Source: Clostridiales bacterium (lineage in GTDB: Bacteria > Bacillota > Clostridia > Oscillospirales > Oscillospiraceae). Taken from it: a stretch of DNA of 24,317 nt. The notes below the pieces were generated by a model. That model saw nothing but the letters and a program-made list of their open reading frames with translations. It was not told the origin of the DNA and did not search any database. Positions 14,038 to 22,248 of the stretch are shown piece after piece (the first letter of the stretch is position 1; every line of letters starts with the position of its first letter). The stretch spans positions 1 through 24,317 of the forward strand of contig SFGJ01000026.1 in assembly GCA_004557655.1 (NCBI GenBank), in the 5' to 3' direction. Made by a program: the position numbers and the translations under genes.

Positions 14038-15042
14038 TCAGCGGGCCACAAAGCCGATCTTGCGGTGGACCTTACTGAGGGTCTTATTGGCCAGATAAGC
14101 GGCATGGGCGGCGCCCTCTTTATAGACGCTCTCCAGATAGGCCTTATCCTTCATAATACGCTCGGACTCCTCCCGCAGAGGACGCAGCAGCTCCACCACG
14201 GCCTCGCCCACGGCGGGCTTAAACACACCGTAGCCCTGACCGGCAAAGTCCGCCTCCGCCTGCTCCATGGTCTTGCCGGTGGCGGCGCAGTAGATGGTCA
14301 GCAGGTTGGAGATGCCGGCCTTATTCTCCCGGTCAAACTTCACGGCGGTCTCGCAGTCGGTGACGGCGCGCTTGAACTTGCGCATGATGTCCTCGGGCTT
14401 ATCCAGAAGGAAGACGCAGCCGTCGGGATCTGACTTGCTCATCTTGTTTTCGGGGTTGGCCAAGCTCATAACCCGGGCGCCCATCTTGGGGATGAACGCC
14501 TCGGGCAGAACAAAGGTGTCCCCGTACACGCCGTTAAAGCGCTGGCCGATGTCTCTCGTCAGCTCCACATGCTGGCGCTGATCCTCCCCCACAGGCACCA
14601 GATCCGCCTGGTACAGCAGAATATCCGCCGCCATGAGGACGGGATAAGTGAAGAGGCCGGCGGTGATGTTATCGGCGTGCTGCTTGGCCTTGGCCTTGAA
14701 CTGGGTCATGCGGCTCAGCTCGCCGAACTGGGTATAGCAGCCAAGGATCCAGCTCAGCTCCGCATGCTGGGGCACATGGCTCTGGATGAACATGATGTTT
14801 TTCTGCGGGTCCAGTCCGCAGGCGATATACTGGGCCAGCTGGTTCACGCTGCGGCGGCGCAGGGTGGCGGGGTCCTGCCGCACGGTGATGGCGTGCATAT
14901 CCACGATGCAGTACAGGCAGTCATACTCGTCCTGCAGGGCCACCCAATTGCGGATGGCACCCATATAGGAGCCGAGGGTCAGCTCACCGCTGGGCTGGAT
15001 GCCGCTGAATATTCGTTTCTTTTTCTCAACGGTGGTTTCCAT
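14038..15042 (-). CDS. trpS: Tryptophanyl-tRNA synthetase
   Basis: This 334-aa class I aminoacyl-tRNA synthetase charges tRNA-Trp. The HIGH-like motif is in IFSGIQPSGELTLGSYMGA and the KMSKS motif in NKMSKSDPDG. The family segments ADILLYQADLVPVGEDQRQHVELTRD and FIQSHVPQHAELSWIL are present. ATG 15042 is preferred (AAGGAG 10 nt upstream); 13 earlier codons look non-coding. Fewer than 220 bp separate it from gltX, which is divergent. I see no T-box leader, which many Firmicutes trpS genes have, and there is little room for one. Confidence 0.96.
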   Translation of the reverse strand: METTVEKKKRIFSGIQPSGELTLGSYMGAIRNWVALQDEYDCLYCIVDMHAITVRQDPATLRRRSVNQLAQYIACGLDPQKNIMFIQSHVPQHAELSWILGCYTQFGELSRMTQFKAKAKQHADNITAGLFTYPVLMAADILLYQADLVPVGEDQRQHVELTRDIGQRFNGVYGDTFVLPEAFIPKMGARVMSLANPENKMSKSDPDGCVFLLDKPEDIMRKFKRAVTDCETAVKFDRENKAGISNLLTIYCAATGKTMEQAEADFAGQGYGVFKPAVGEAVVELLRPLREESERIMKDKAYLESVYKEGAAHAAYLANKTLSKVHRKIGFVAR

Positions 15043-15159
15043 TGGGTCACTTCTCCTTCCGAACGGGGCCGCGCAATGCACTTATACCCCATTTTCATTC
15101 TAAGCAACGCCATGGTATCACTTTTTTAACAAAAATGCAACCGGATTTACGGTTAATTC

Positions 15160-15187
15160 TTGACTTTTTCGGAGGCTTCTTTATAAT
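15160..15187 (+). promoter_or_regulatory. Promoter of gltX
   Basis: -35 TTGACT (15160-15165) and -10 TATAAT (15182-15187) are 16 bp apart and leave a leader of about 60 nt. Confidence 0.7.
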
Positions 15188-15253
15188 GATATGGTATATT
15201 TTTATTGTGGAATAGTATTTGCTTTTTACTATCGATCACGGAGGTTTTACGCT

Positions 15254-16750
15254 ATGACACTGGATCACAGCTATTTCGAGGAGATGGAGGCCAAGATCCC
15301 CCACGGTAAGGTGCGCACCCGATTTGCCCCCTCCCCCACCGGCTATATGCATGTGGGTAATTTGCGTACGGCACTGTACACCTGGCTCATCGCCCGCTCC
15401 CACGGAGGCACCTTCATCCTGCGCATTGAGGACACCGACCAGACCCGGCAGGTGGAAGGCGCCGTGGATGTGATCTACCGCACCATGGCCGAGTGCGGCC
15501 TGACCCACGACGAAGGACCCGATTTGGGCGGCCCGGTAGCCCCCTATATCCAGTCCCAGAGGCGGGATACCTACGGCAAATACGCCCGGCTCCTGGTGGA
15601 AAAGGGTGCCGCCTATTACTGCTTCTGCGAGAAAACCGAGTCCGAGGAGGACAGCGGTGAGTTTAACCGTGCCGCCGATCCCTGCAGGGACCTGACAGCG
15701 GAGCAGGTGCGGGAAAAGCTGGATGCGGGTATGCCCTATGTGATCCGGCAGAAAATCCCCACCCAGGGCACCACCACCTTCCACGACGCCATTTTCGGGG
15801 ATATTACGGTGGAAAACAGCACTCTGGACGATCAGGTGCTCCTGAAGCGGGACGGCCTGCCCACCTATAACTTCGCCAATGTCGTCGACGATCACCTCAT
15901 GGGTATCACCCATGTGGTGCGGGGCAGCGAGTACCTGTCCTCCGCCCCCAAGTACGATCTGCTGTATCAGGCCTTCGGCTGGGAGATTCCCACCTATGTT
16001 CACTGCTCCCCGGTGATGCGGGACGCACAGAACAAAATGTCCAAGCGCCACGGGGATCCCTCCTATGAGGATCTGAAGGCGGAGGGCTATCTCACCGAGG
16101 CTATCCTTAACTATGTGGCACTTCTGGGCTGGAGCCCCAAGGGTGAGCTGGCAGAGCAGGAGATCTTCTCCCTGCAGGAGCTGGTGAAAGCCTTTGACAT
16201 GACCGGCATTTCCAAGTCTCCGGCTATCTTTGACCGCGCCAAGCTGGACCATTTCAACGCCGTTTACCTGCGTTCCATGGCTCCGGAGGATTTTGCCAGG
16301 GTGGCTGAGCCTTACATTCGGCAAACGGTACACGGTGATTTCGATACAGCCGCCATTGCCGCTCTGCTGCAGGCACGGTGTGAAAAGCTCACAGAGATCC
16401 CGGAGAAGGTGAACTTTTTTGATGTCCGCCCCGCATTCGACGTGGAATTTTTCACCAACAAAAAGGCAAAAACCAATCCTGAGGTATGCAGAGCCATGCT
16501 GGAGGCCGCCATCCCCATGCTGGAGGCTCTGCCACAGTGGGATGCGGAAAGTGTGCATGACGGGCTCATCGCTCTGGCGGAAAAGCTGGAGGTGAAGAAC
16601 GCCAAACTCATGTGGCCGGTGCGCATCGCCGCCGCCGGCAAGCTGGTGACCCCCGGCGGTGCCGTGGAGATCTGCGCTATTCTCGGAAAGGAAGAGACCC
16701 TGCGGCGTCTGCGGGCAGGGCTTGAAATGTTGAAACAATGCACAGATTAA
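15254..16750 (+). CDS. gltX: Glutamyl-tRNA synthetase
   Basis: This 498-aa discriminating-type class I synthetase charges tRNA-Glu. Motifs are RFAPSPTGYMHVGN (HIGH at about 33-36) and KMSKRHGD (261-265). A YYCFCEK segment is followed by ADPCRDL, which forms the usual cysteine-containing acceptor-binding insert. Length is typical. ATG 15254 follows GGAGG by 9 nt; 21 codons further upstream lie in the promoter region. The next gene, spoIIM, starts 13 nt before its stop, so they are co-transcribed. Whether Gln-tRNA is made indirectly cannot be judged here. Confidence 0.97.
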   Translation: MTLDHSYFEEMEAKIPHGKVRTRFAPSPTGYMHVGNLRTALYTWLIARSHGGTFILRIEDTDQTRQVEGAVDVIYRTMAECGLTHDEGPDLGGPVAPYIQSQRRDTYGKYARLLVEKGAAYYCFCEKTESEEDSGEFNRAADPCRDLTAEQVREKLDAGMPYVIRQKIPTQGTTTFHDAIFGDITVENSTLDDQVLLKRDGLPTYNFANVVDDHLMGITHVVRGSEYLSSAPKYDLLYQAFGWEIPTYVHCSPVMRDAQNKMSKRHGDPSYEDLKAEGYLTEAILNYVALLGWSPKGELAEQEIFSLQELVKAFDMTGISKSPAIFDRAKLDHFNAVYLRSMAPEDFARVAEPYIRQTVHGDFDTAAIAALLQARCEKLTEIPEKVNFFDVRPAFDVEFFTNKKAKTNPEVCRAMLEAAIPMLEALPQWDAESVHDGLIALAEKLEVKNAKLMWPVRIAAAGKLVTPGGAVEICAILGKEETLRRLRAGLEMLKQCTD

Positions 16751-17358
16751 AGGAGAACTACGCCGACAGCATCGCCTTTTTCCGGCAGGAGTTCGGCAGC
16801 ATGGTTTTTACTGCGGGATGGGCCTTCGCGGGAATCGTTGTGCTGAGTTTTGTGGGCAGCATCCTGTTTCCGGAGCAGGCCGACGGCATCGTGGAGCAGT
16901 TTGCCCAGATGCTGCTGCAGAGCGGGATGTCTGACGAGAGCGGAAACATCGTGTTTTCCGCTCTGCTGATCAATAACCTCTTTGCCATGCTGATGGCCAT
17001 TGCCTACGGGCTGATTCCGTTCATCCGTCTGCCGGCTTTGACATTGGGTGTAAACGGCGCGACTCTGGGCCTGTTTGCCGGGTATTATGTGCATAAGAAT
17101 ATTCCCCTGTGGAAGTATCTGGTAGCCGTGCTGCCCCACGGCATTTTTGAACTGGTGGCTCTGGTGCTGTCGGTAGCTGCGGGACTGTACCTGTGCCGGG
17201 CGGTGTCTGCTGCCCTGCTGAAAAAGCAAAAGGGCGCCGTCAGAGCCGCCATCGGACGGTGCGGACAAACAATGGTCCTTTGGATCCTGCCCCTTGTCAT
17301 CGTGGCCGCTGTCATCGAATCCTATGTGACACCCGCTTTATTTCAGGCGGTGTTATAA
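16738..17358 (+). CDS. spoIIM: Stage II sporulation protein M-like membrane protein
   Basis: This 206-aa integral membrane protein of the SpoIIM/DUF95 family has five or six hydrophobic segments. Family motifs are NNLFAMLMAIAYGLIPFI, GVNGATLGLFAGYY, VLPHGIFELVALVLS and the C-terminal IESYVTPALF. In B. subtilis SpoIIM forms a complex with SpoIID and SpoIIP for peptidoglycan remodelling during engulfment. The related DUF95 proteins include non-sporulation members, so the role is probable rather than certain. It overlaps the gltX end by 13 nt with no clear RBS, suggesting translational coupling. Confidence 0.85.
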   Translation: MHRLKENYADSIAFFRQEFGSMVFTAGWAFAGIVVLSFVGSILFPEQADGIVEQFAQMLLQSGMSDESGNIVFSALLINNLFAMLMAIAYGLIPFIRLPALTLGVNGATLGLFAGYYVHKNIPLWKYLVAVLPHGIFELVALVLSVAAGLYLCRAVSAALLKKQKGAVRAAIGRCGQTMVLWILPLVIVAAVIESYVTPALFQAVL

Positions 17359-17380
17359 TACAATTGCCGCATTGTGCGGC
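17351..17380 (+). promoter_or_regulatory. Possible promoter and 5' hairpin before glnN
   Basis: An extended -10 (TGT-TATAAT, 17351-17359) lies at the end of spoIIM with no good -35. Its transcript would begin at the hairpin GCCGCA/TGCGGC (17366-17380), just before the AAAGGAG of glnN. Confidence 0.4.
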
Positions 17381-17394
17381 GAAAGGAGTTTGCA

Positions 17395-19454
17395 ATGGAC
17401 GAAAATACCAAAACTATCCCGGAATTGTTCGGCTGCATGGTCTTCAATGAGGACAAAATGCGACAGCGTTTATCTGCCGACGCTTACGAAGCATGGAGGC
17501 AGTGCATGACCCAGGGCACCACCCTGCAGCGCTCCATTGCCGACCAGATCGCCGCGGCCATGAAGGACTGGGCCACGGAAATGGGTGCTACCCACTACAC
17601 CCACTGGTTCCAGCCCATGACAGGCGTGACCGCAGAAAAGCATGACAGCTTTATCACCCCCGATCGCAAGGATTCCGTTATCATGGAGCTGTCCGGCAAG
17701 GAGCTGTCCCGGGGTGAGGCGGACGCCTCCTCCTTCCCCTCCGGCGGCCTGCGGGCCACCTTTGAGGCCCGGGGCTACACCGCCTGGGATCCCACCTCCT
17801 ATGCCTTTGTAAAGGACAAGACCCTGTATATCCCCACGGTATTCTGCTCCTACAGCGGGCAGGTACTGGATAAGAAGACCCCCCTGCTGCGCTCCATGAG
17901 CCGGCTGGATCAGCAGAGCATCCGCATTCTGCGGCTGTTCGGCAACACGGAGGCCAAGCATGTGATCCCCCAGGTGGGACCGGAGCAGGAGTATTTCCTT
18001 ATTGATAAGGGGATCTATCAAAAGCGGGAGGATCTGAAGCTGTGCGGCAGAACGCTGTTCGGTGCCCGGCCTCCCAAGGGACAAGAGCTGGACGACCACT
18101 ACTACGGCTCCATCCGGCCCCGGGTAGCGCAATTCATGCATGATCTGGACTTGGAACTGTGGAAGCTGGGTGTATTCGCCAAAACCGACCGGTATATACC
18201 GATGCCAACACCGCGACAGACCACAATCAGCTCACCATGGCCATGCTGAAAAAGGTGGCCGACCGCCACGGATTGGTGTGCCTTCTCCATGAGAAGCCCT
18301 TTGCCGGCGTGAACGGCAGCGGCAAGCACGATAACTGGTCCCTGGCTACCGACACCGGGGAAAACCTGCTCAAGCCCGGCAAGACCCCCAGCCAGAACGC
18401 CCAGTTCCTGCTGTTTTTAGCCGCGTTTATCAAAGGTGTGGATGAGTATCAGGACATTCTGCGCTGCTGTGTGTCTTATCCCGGCAACGACCTGCGTCTG
18501 GGCGGCAATGAAGCGCCCCCGGCGGTGATCTCCATTTTCCTGGGCGACGAGCTGACGGCCGTGCTGGACTCCATTATCCAGGGCACGGAATATGTGGATA
18601 TGACCAAGAAAAAGCTGGCCATCGGCATCGACACCCTGCCGGAAATCCCACAGGACACCACCGACCGCAACCGCACCTCGCCTCTGGCCTTCACCGGGAA
18701 TAAGTTTGAATTCCGTATGCTGGGCTCCTCCCAGTCCATCGCCAGCCCCAACACCGTACTCAACACCATTATGGCCGAGGAACTGGGGCGGTTTGCCGAT
18801 ATTCTGGAAAAGGCCGAGGATTTCAACACCGCCCTCCAGGCCCTGCTACACGACACCTTCAAGGCACACCAGCGGATCATCTTCAACGGCAACGGCTACG
18901 ATGAATCCTGGGCGGAGGAGGCTAAGCGCAGAGGGCTCAGCAATCTGCGGGACACCGTGGACAGCATGCCCGCCTATATTGACTCCAAAAATATCAAGCT
19001 CTTTACCGACCACGGCGTTTTCTCTGAGGCGGAAATGCGCGCCCGGTACGGGATCCATCTGGAGAACTACTGCAAGATCACAGCGATTGAAGCCAATACC
19101 CTGCTGGTCATGATCCGGCGCAGCATTTTCCCCGCCGTGTCCCGGTATACCGGAGAACTGGCTAAAACAGTACAGCGCAAAAAGGCCCTGTATCTGGACT
19201 GCGCCGCTGAAACGGATCTGCTGCAGCAGCTTTCCGGCCTAAATGACGAGCTGTATGAAACCGCCAAGGCTATGGCCAAAGCGCTGGAGGACGCCCCCTC
19301 CTCCGATGGGGACATTGCGTCTGCCCGGTATTACCGGGATGTGGTGTACGCTTTGGAGTACAAGGCCAGCCATCTGGTGAACAAGCTGGAGACCTATACC
19401 TCCGCCGAGTTCTGGCCCTACCCCACCTATGCCGACATCCTGTTCAGCGTGTAA
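17395..19454 (+). pseudogene. glnN: Type III glutamine synthetase, disrupted by a deletion and frameshift
   Basis: The two halves together match GlnN, the roughly 700-aa dodecameric glutamine synthetase that makes glutamine from glutamate, ammonia and ATP. The first frame (AAAGGAG before ATG 17395) carries GATHYTHWFQPMTG, AEKHDSFI and VGPEQEYFLID, and stays in register through GVFAKT at 18186. Its frame then runs out at 18249. The second frame resumes at 18189 with PVYTDANTATDHNQL and continues with the ATP-binding KPFAGVNGSGKHDNWS to the normal end at 19454. In the family about 13 residues (HNE-APAQHE-type motif) lie between these points, and here only GA remains. This indicates a net loss of about 37 nt. 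The missing motif is part of the active site, so this copy should be inactive unless it is an assembly error. Confidence 0.88.
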
Positions 19455-19480
19455 GCAGCGCCCATTTCGGAGGTAAGGCC

Positions 19481-20176
19481 ATGCGCATCAACGAAACGCG
19501 CCCTTTCAAGGGCTCTGTGGCTGCCGCCTTTCCCCACACGGTTCCGGTGCTGACGGGATTCCTGGTGCTGGGCATCGCCTACGGCATGCTGATGCAGTCC
19601 AAGGGGTATGGCGCCCCCTGGGCCCTGCTGATGAGCGGAGTTGCCTATTGCGGAAGTATGCAATTTGCGGCTATCTCCCTGCTGACATCTGCCTTTGACC
19701 CCTTAGGGGCCTTTGTCATGAGTCTGCTGGTCAACGCGCGGCACCTGTTTTACGGCGTTTCCCTGCTGGAGAAATACCGGGGAATAGGCAGCGCAAAGCC
19801 CGTGCTGATCTACCTGCTCTGCGATGAGACATTCTCCATCATCTCCTCCGTGGAACCGCCGGAGGGAGTCAGGCCCGGAAATTTTTATCTGGCCATTTCC
19901 GTTCTGGACTACCTCTATTGGGTGGGCGGCACCCTGCTGGGATCTCTGGCAGGGCAGTTTATCCGATTTGACACCACAGGGCTGGACTTCGCCCTGACGG
20001 GACTGTTTGTGGTGCTGTTTATCGAGCAGGTGTCAAACCCAAAAAACCGCGCCAGCGGTGTGGTGGGTCTCGGGTGCAGCGTGGCGGCTCTGGCTTTGTT
20101 CGGCGCTGACCGGCTGGTGATCCCCGCCATGATCCTGGTGCTGGCGGCGCTGCTCATAGGGAGGAAAAAGCTATGA
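19481..20176 (+). CDS. azlC: AzlC family branched-chain amino acid export permease
   Basis: This 231-aa membrane protein matches AzlC, the large subunit of the AzlCD branched-chain amino acid exporter. Visible motifs are PVLTGFLVLGIAYGMLMQSKGYG, YCGSMQFAAISLL, LVNARHLFYGVSLL and LCDETFSI, all typical of the family. GGAGG lies 7 nt before ATG 19481, 26 bp after glnN. It overlaps azlD by 4 nt (ATGA), consistent with a two-subunit transporter. In B. subtilis AzlCD exports leucine analogues; substrate here is inferred. Confidence 0.95.
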   Translation: MRINETRPFKGSVAAAFPHTVPVLTGFLVLGIAYGMLMQSKGYGAPWALLMSGVAYCGSMQFAAISLLTSAFDPLGAFVMSLLVNARHLFYGVSLLEKYRGIGSAKPVLIYLLCDETFSIISSVEPPEGVRPGNFYLAISVLDYLYWVGGTLLGSLAGQFIRFDTTGLDFALTGLFVVLFIEQVSNPKNRASGVVGLGCSVAALALFGADRLVIPAMILVLAALLIGRKKL

Positions 20177-20508
20177 TTCTGACCACAACGCAAGCGCTTC
20201 TCATCGCTTTGGCGGTGACAGCGGGAGCCATTGTCACTCGGTTTCTCCCCTTTCTGCTGTTTCCCGACAGCCGGCCGGTGCCCAAGATCGTTACATACCT
20301 GGGCCGCACCCTTCCGGCAGCAATGATGGGTCTGCTTTTGGTATACTGTCTGCGGAATGTGGACTTTGCCGCTGCGCCCCACGGTCTGCCGGAGCTGATC
20401 TCCATTGCGGTGCTGACGCTCCTGCACCTGTGGAAGCGGAATGGGCTGCTATCCATCGGTGTGGGCACGGTGCTGTATATGGTGCTGGTGCAGGCAGTAT
20501 TTGTTTAA
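20173..20508 (+). CDS. azlD: AzlD family branched-chain amino acid transport subunit
   Basis: This 111-aa protein has three to four hydrophobic helices and the AzlD pattern. It shows AIVTRFLPFLLF near residue 20, YLGRTLPAAMMGLLLVYCLRN and HLWKRNGLLSIGVGTVLYM at the end. It is the small partner of AzlC, translationally coupled to it. A strong terminator follows 17 bp after the stop. Confidence 0.94.
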   Translation: MILTTTQALLIALAVTAGAIVTRFLPFLLFPDSRPVPKIVTYLGRTLPAAMMGLLLVYCLRNVDFAAAPHGLPELISIAVLTLLHLWKRNGLLSIGVGTVLYMVLVQAVFV

Positions 20509-20525
20509 CCCGCACACATACATAT

Positions 20526-20562
20526 AAAAAAGTCTCTGCCCGTGAGAGCAGAGACTTTTTTT
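20526..20562 (+). terminator. Terminator of azlCD
   Basis: A 14-bp stem (20526-20539 with 20548-20561, loop 8 nt) is followed by seven T. With the run of A on its other side it could also act on the minus strand. Confidence 0.92.
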
Positions 20563-20572
20563 GAAACTGTAG

Positions 20573-20601
20573 AAAAAGGGCTTGCCGCCTATGGGCGGCA
20601 A
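20573..20601 (-). terminator. Terminator of the vanZ-like gene
   Basis: On the minus strand TTGCCGCC/GGCGGCAA (20582-20601) is followed, after four bases, by TTTTT (20573-20577), 17 bp past the stop codon. Confidence 0.75.
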
Positions 20602-20617
20602 ACTCTGCGGGACTTTT

Positions 20618-21112
20618 TTAATAATCCAGCCATTTCCCCAGCTGCCGCAGAGGCTGACGCAGGGGCAGGCCCACCAGATAGCCCCAGGCGCAGCCCACCA
20701 CATTGGTAATGAAATCGGTGATGTCGCAGGTGCGGTCAAAAAAGGGCTGCAGCAACTCAATGGCGGCGCTGCAGACGGCAGCCTGCAGCAATGTCAGAAA
20801 AAAGCCCTTTCCTGTGCGGTGAGGCATCAGGATGCCAAAAGGCAGAAAGAGGAGAATATTCAGCAGAATCTGGCCCACACTGTCGCCCCAGCCGTGGAGC
20901 AGATCCCGAAAAGGGCGTACATTAAAGGCAAAGGTATGGTCTGTAACATACGGCAGCTTACTGAGTATAGGCAGCAATGTCAGGGAAAGGACCCCGGAGA
21001 AATAGAAATACAGCAAACAGGAAAGCAAAAACCGACTGCGGGGTACTTTCTTCCGTCGGAGCCTGACGAGCAGAATGAATGCAAGAGCCAGTACACACAG
21101 ATCCGGCAACAT
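20618..21112 (-). CDS. VanZ-like family membrane protein
   Basis: This 164-aa protein has four predicted membrane segments and the VanZ-like pattern. NILLFLPFGILMPHR is followed by TDFITNVVGCAWGYLVGLPL, with the conserved Asp in the CDITDFITN stretch. VanZ of Enterococcus gives low-level teicoplanin resistance, but most VanZ-like proteins are unassigned and no van cluster lies here, so a resistance role should not be assumed. ATG 21112 is chosen for GGGAGGAG 8 nt upstream; the longer frame to 21196 has no such site. Confidence 0.85.
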   Translation of the reverse strand: MLPDLCVLALAFILLVRLRRKKVPRSRFLLSCLLYFYFSGVLSLTLLPILSKLPYVTDHTFAFNVRPFRDLLHGWGDSVGQILLNILLFLPFGILMPHRTGKGFFLTLLQAAVCSAAIELLQPFFDRTCDITDFITNVVGCAWGYLVGLPLRQPLRQLGKWLDY

Positions 21113-21282
21113 GGGGTGCGCTCCTCCCTTTTTGCGGATATGGAGCAGTATAGCACGGCAGGAGGATAACATTTGCCGAAGAACGGCGATTTTCACAGAT
21201 TGTTTTGCATAAGATACGAATCGCTCCCGCCAGAATTGCCCACGGCTGAGAAATCAGAACATCTCGCAATCCGGCAAAACAC

Positions 21283-21311
21283 TTGACATACGGCTGAAAA
21301 ATACATATAAT
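21283..21311 (+). promoter_or_regulatory. Consensus promoter of tRNA-Pro
   Basis: TTGACA (21283-21288), 17 bp, then TATAAT (21306-21311): a perfect sigma-A type promoter 17 bp before the tRNA. Confidence 0.93.
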
Positions 21312-21328
21312 GGTTAAGCTGTGAAAAA

Positions 21329-21404
21329 CGGGGTGTAGCGCAGCTGGTAGCGCGCTTGGTTCGGGACCAAGAGGCCGGGGGTTCAAGTCCCCCCACTCCG
21401 ACCA
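21329..21404 (+). tRNA. tRNA-Pro (anticodon CGG)
   Basis: A complete cloverleaf is present. The acceptor stem is CGGGGTG/CACTCCG, the D-stem GCGC/GCGC, and the anticodon stem CTTGG/CCAAG. The loop TTCGGGA puts CGG at 21362-21364, reading CCG. The T-loop is TTCAAGT and the 3' CCA is encoded (21402-21404). Confidence 0.97.
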
Positions 21405-21409
21405 CAAAG

Positions 21410-21447
21410 GTACGGTAGCAATGATACAAATTGCTACCGTACTTTTT
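21410..21447 (+). terminator. Terminator of tRNA-Pro
   Basis: A perfect 12-bp stem (21410-21421 with 21431-21442, loop 9 nt) is followed by TTTTT. Confidence 0.95.
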
Positions 21448-21482
21448 AATTATTCCCTATGAAAATCCCTTGATATAAAGCC

Positions 21483-21532
21483 AAAAGCGAGGTTAGTGGG
21501 TTCATTTACGAACCTACCGGCCTCGCTTTTTT
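21483..21532. repeat. Compound hairpin with a distal third arm
   Basis: AAAAGCGAGG (21483-21492) pairs with CCTCGCTTTT (21521-21530). Inside, GTGGGTTC pairs with GAACCTAC with one wobble. AGTGGGTTCA (21495-21504) can instead pair with TGAACCCACT at 21574-21583. The TTTTTT after the first stem could terminate transcription; the alternative pairing suggests a switch or recombination site. Confidence 0.5.
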
Positions 21533-21611
21533 CGTTTATGGAGTTTCCGTGCAAACGCTGCCGCCGGGAAAAGTGAACCCACTCTGCCTAACCTAACACA
21601 ATGCTTCATGA

Positions 21612-22049
21612 TTAACTGCCAAGGGGCAGTGTATCTTGCTGAATTTCCATCGGAATGTCATCCAAGATGTGAGAACTCGTAATTCTGCTTCCCGCGTACA
21701 TCAGATACTTTACGCCGCTTGCTACAGCCATCTCCTCGGCGGCTGCCTGCTTTGCTTTTACCACGGTGTCATCGATCTTGTTGTCTCCCTTGACCTCTAT
21801 AAGCTGATAAGAGCCGTCCATCATCTTCGCAAGGAAATCGGGATAATACTGACGGATTCTGCCGGACTCCGGGTCGTAGTAGTGGACAGAGAGATCACCC
21901 TGGTTCGATGTGAACATTCCTGTGAAATACACCTCTGCGACCTTGGCGCTCGTGATGTACTGCATGAAGCATTCCTTCTCCGGGATGGAATCGAAGCAGT
22001 AAGTGTCGGCATGGAAGCTCTTCTTATGTGTCCCTTTTGTGTCAATCAT
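21612..22049 (-). pseudogene. C-terminal fragment of a type III restriction/DEAD-box helicase subunit
   Basis: This 145-aa open frame matches the nuclease end of type III restriction (Res) proteins or related helicases. A PD-(D/E)xK-type motif is visible as YYPDF (P70-D71) and IEVKGDN (E85, K87), preceded by DSIPEKECF. Full-length proteins of this kind have many hundreds of residues with helicase motifs before this point. Here the frame is closed by a TAG four codons before the ATG, and no RBS is seen. The DNA upstream carries unrelated sequence, so the gene has been cut at about 22050-22060. A small independent product cannot be excluded. It suggests the right flank is a mosaic of mobile-element debris. 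Confidence 0.7.
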
Positions 22050-22160
22050 CGAAACCTAAAAATATTTACCGTTTTACCGTATTGAAATAGAGAAAGGCGA
22101 AATTCACTGCATCAGCCAAATCGAGAAACTTTTCGGCATATATATGTAAAACATCTATGA

Positions 22161-22205
22161 TTTTCGCTGTACTCTGTTGACACAGCAAAGCGAAAACAGT
22201 ATAAT
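22161..22205 (+). promoter_or_regulatory. Consensus promoter with inverted repeat before the TetR-type gene
   Basis: TTGACA (22177-22182), 17 bp, TATAAT (22200-22205) is a perfect promoter. Inverted arms TTTTCGCT (22161-22168) and AGCGAAAA (22189-22196) bracket the -35, with an overlapping GCTGT/ACAGC pair at 22166-22170 and 22182-22186. This suits autoregulation by the TetR-type protein. Confidence 0.8.
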
Positions 22206-22248
22206 ATAAATGACCATTTACTTTATTGCCAGAGAAGGAGGAAATCCA

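Noticed and set aside
15043..15253. T-box leader for trpS or gltX
   Set aside because: The divergent gap is too short, and I found no T-box sequence or specifier stem.
15236..16738. 500-codon minus-strand open frame opposite gltX
   Set aside because: It lies wholly opposite a complete gltX with both synthetase motifs; its sequence is typical of an antisense shadow.
20618..21112. Glycopeptide resistance gene
   Set aside because: VanZ-like proteins are common and mostly unassigned; no vanA/vanH/vanX-type neighbours are present.
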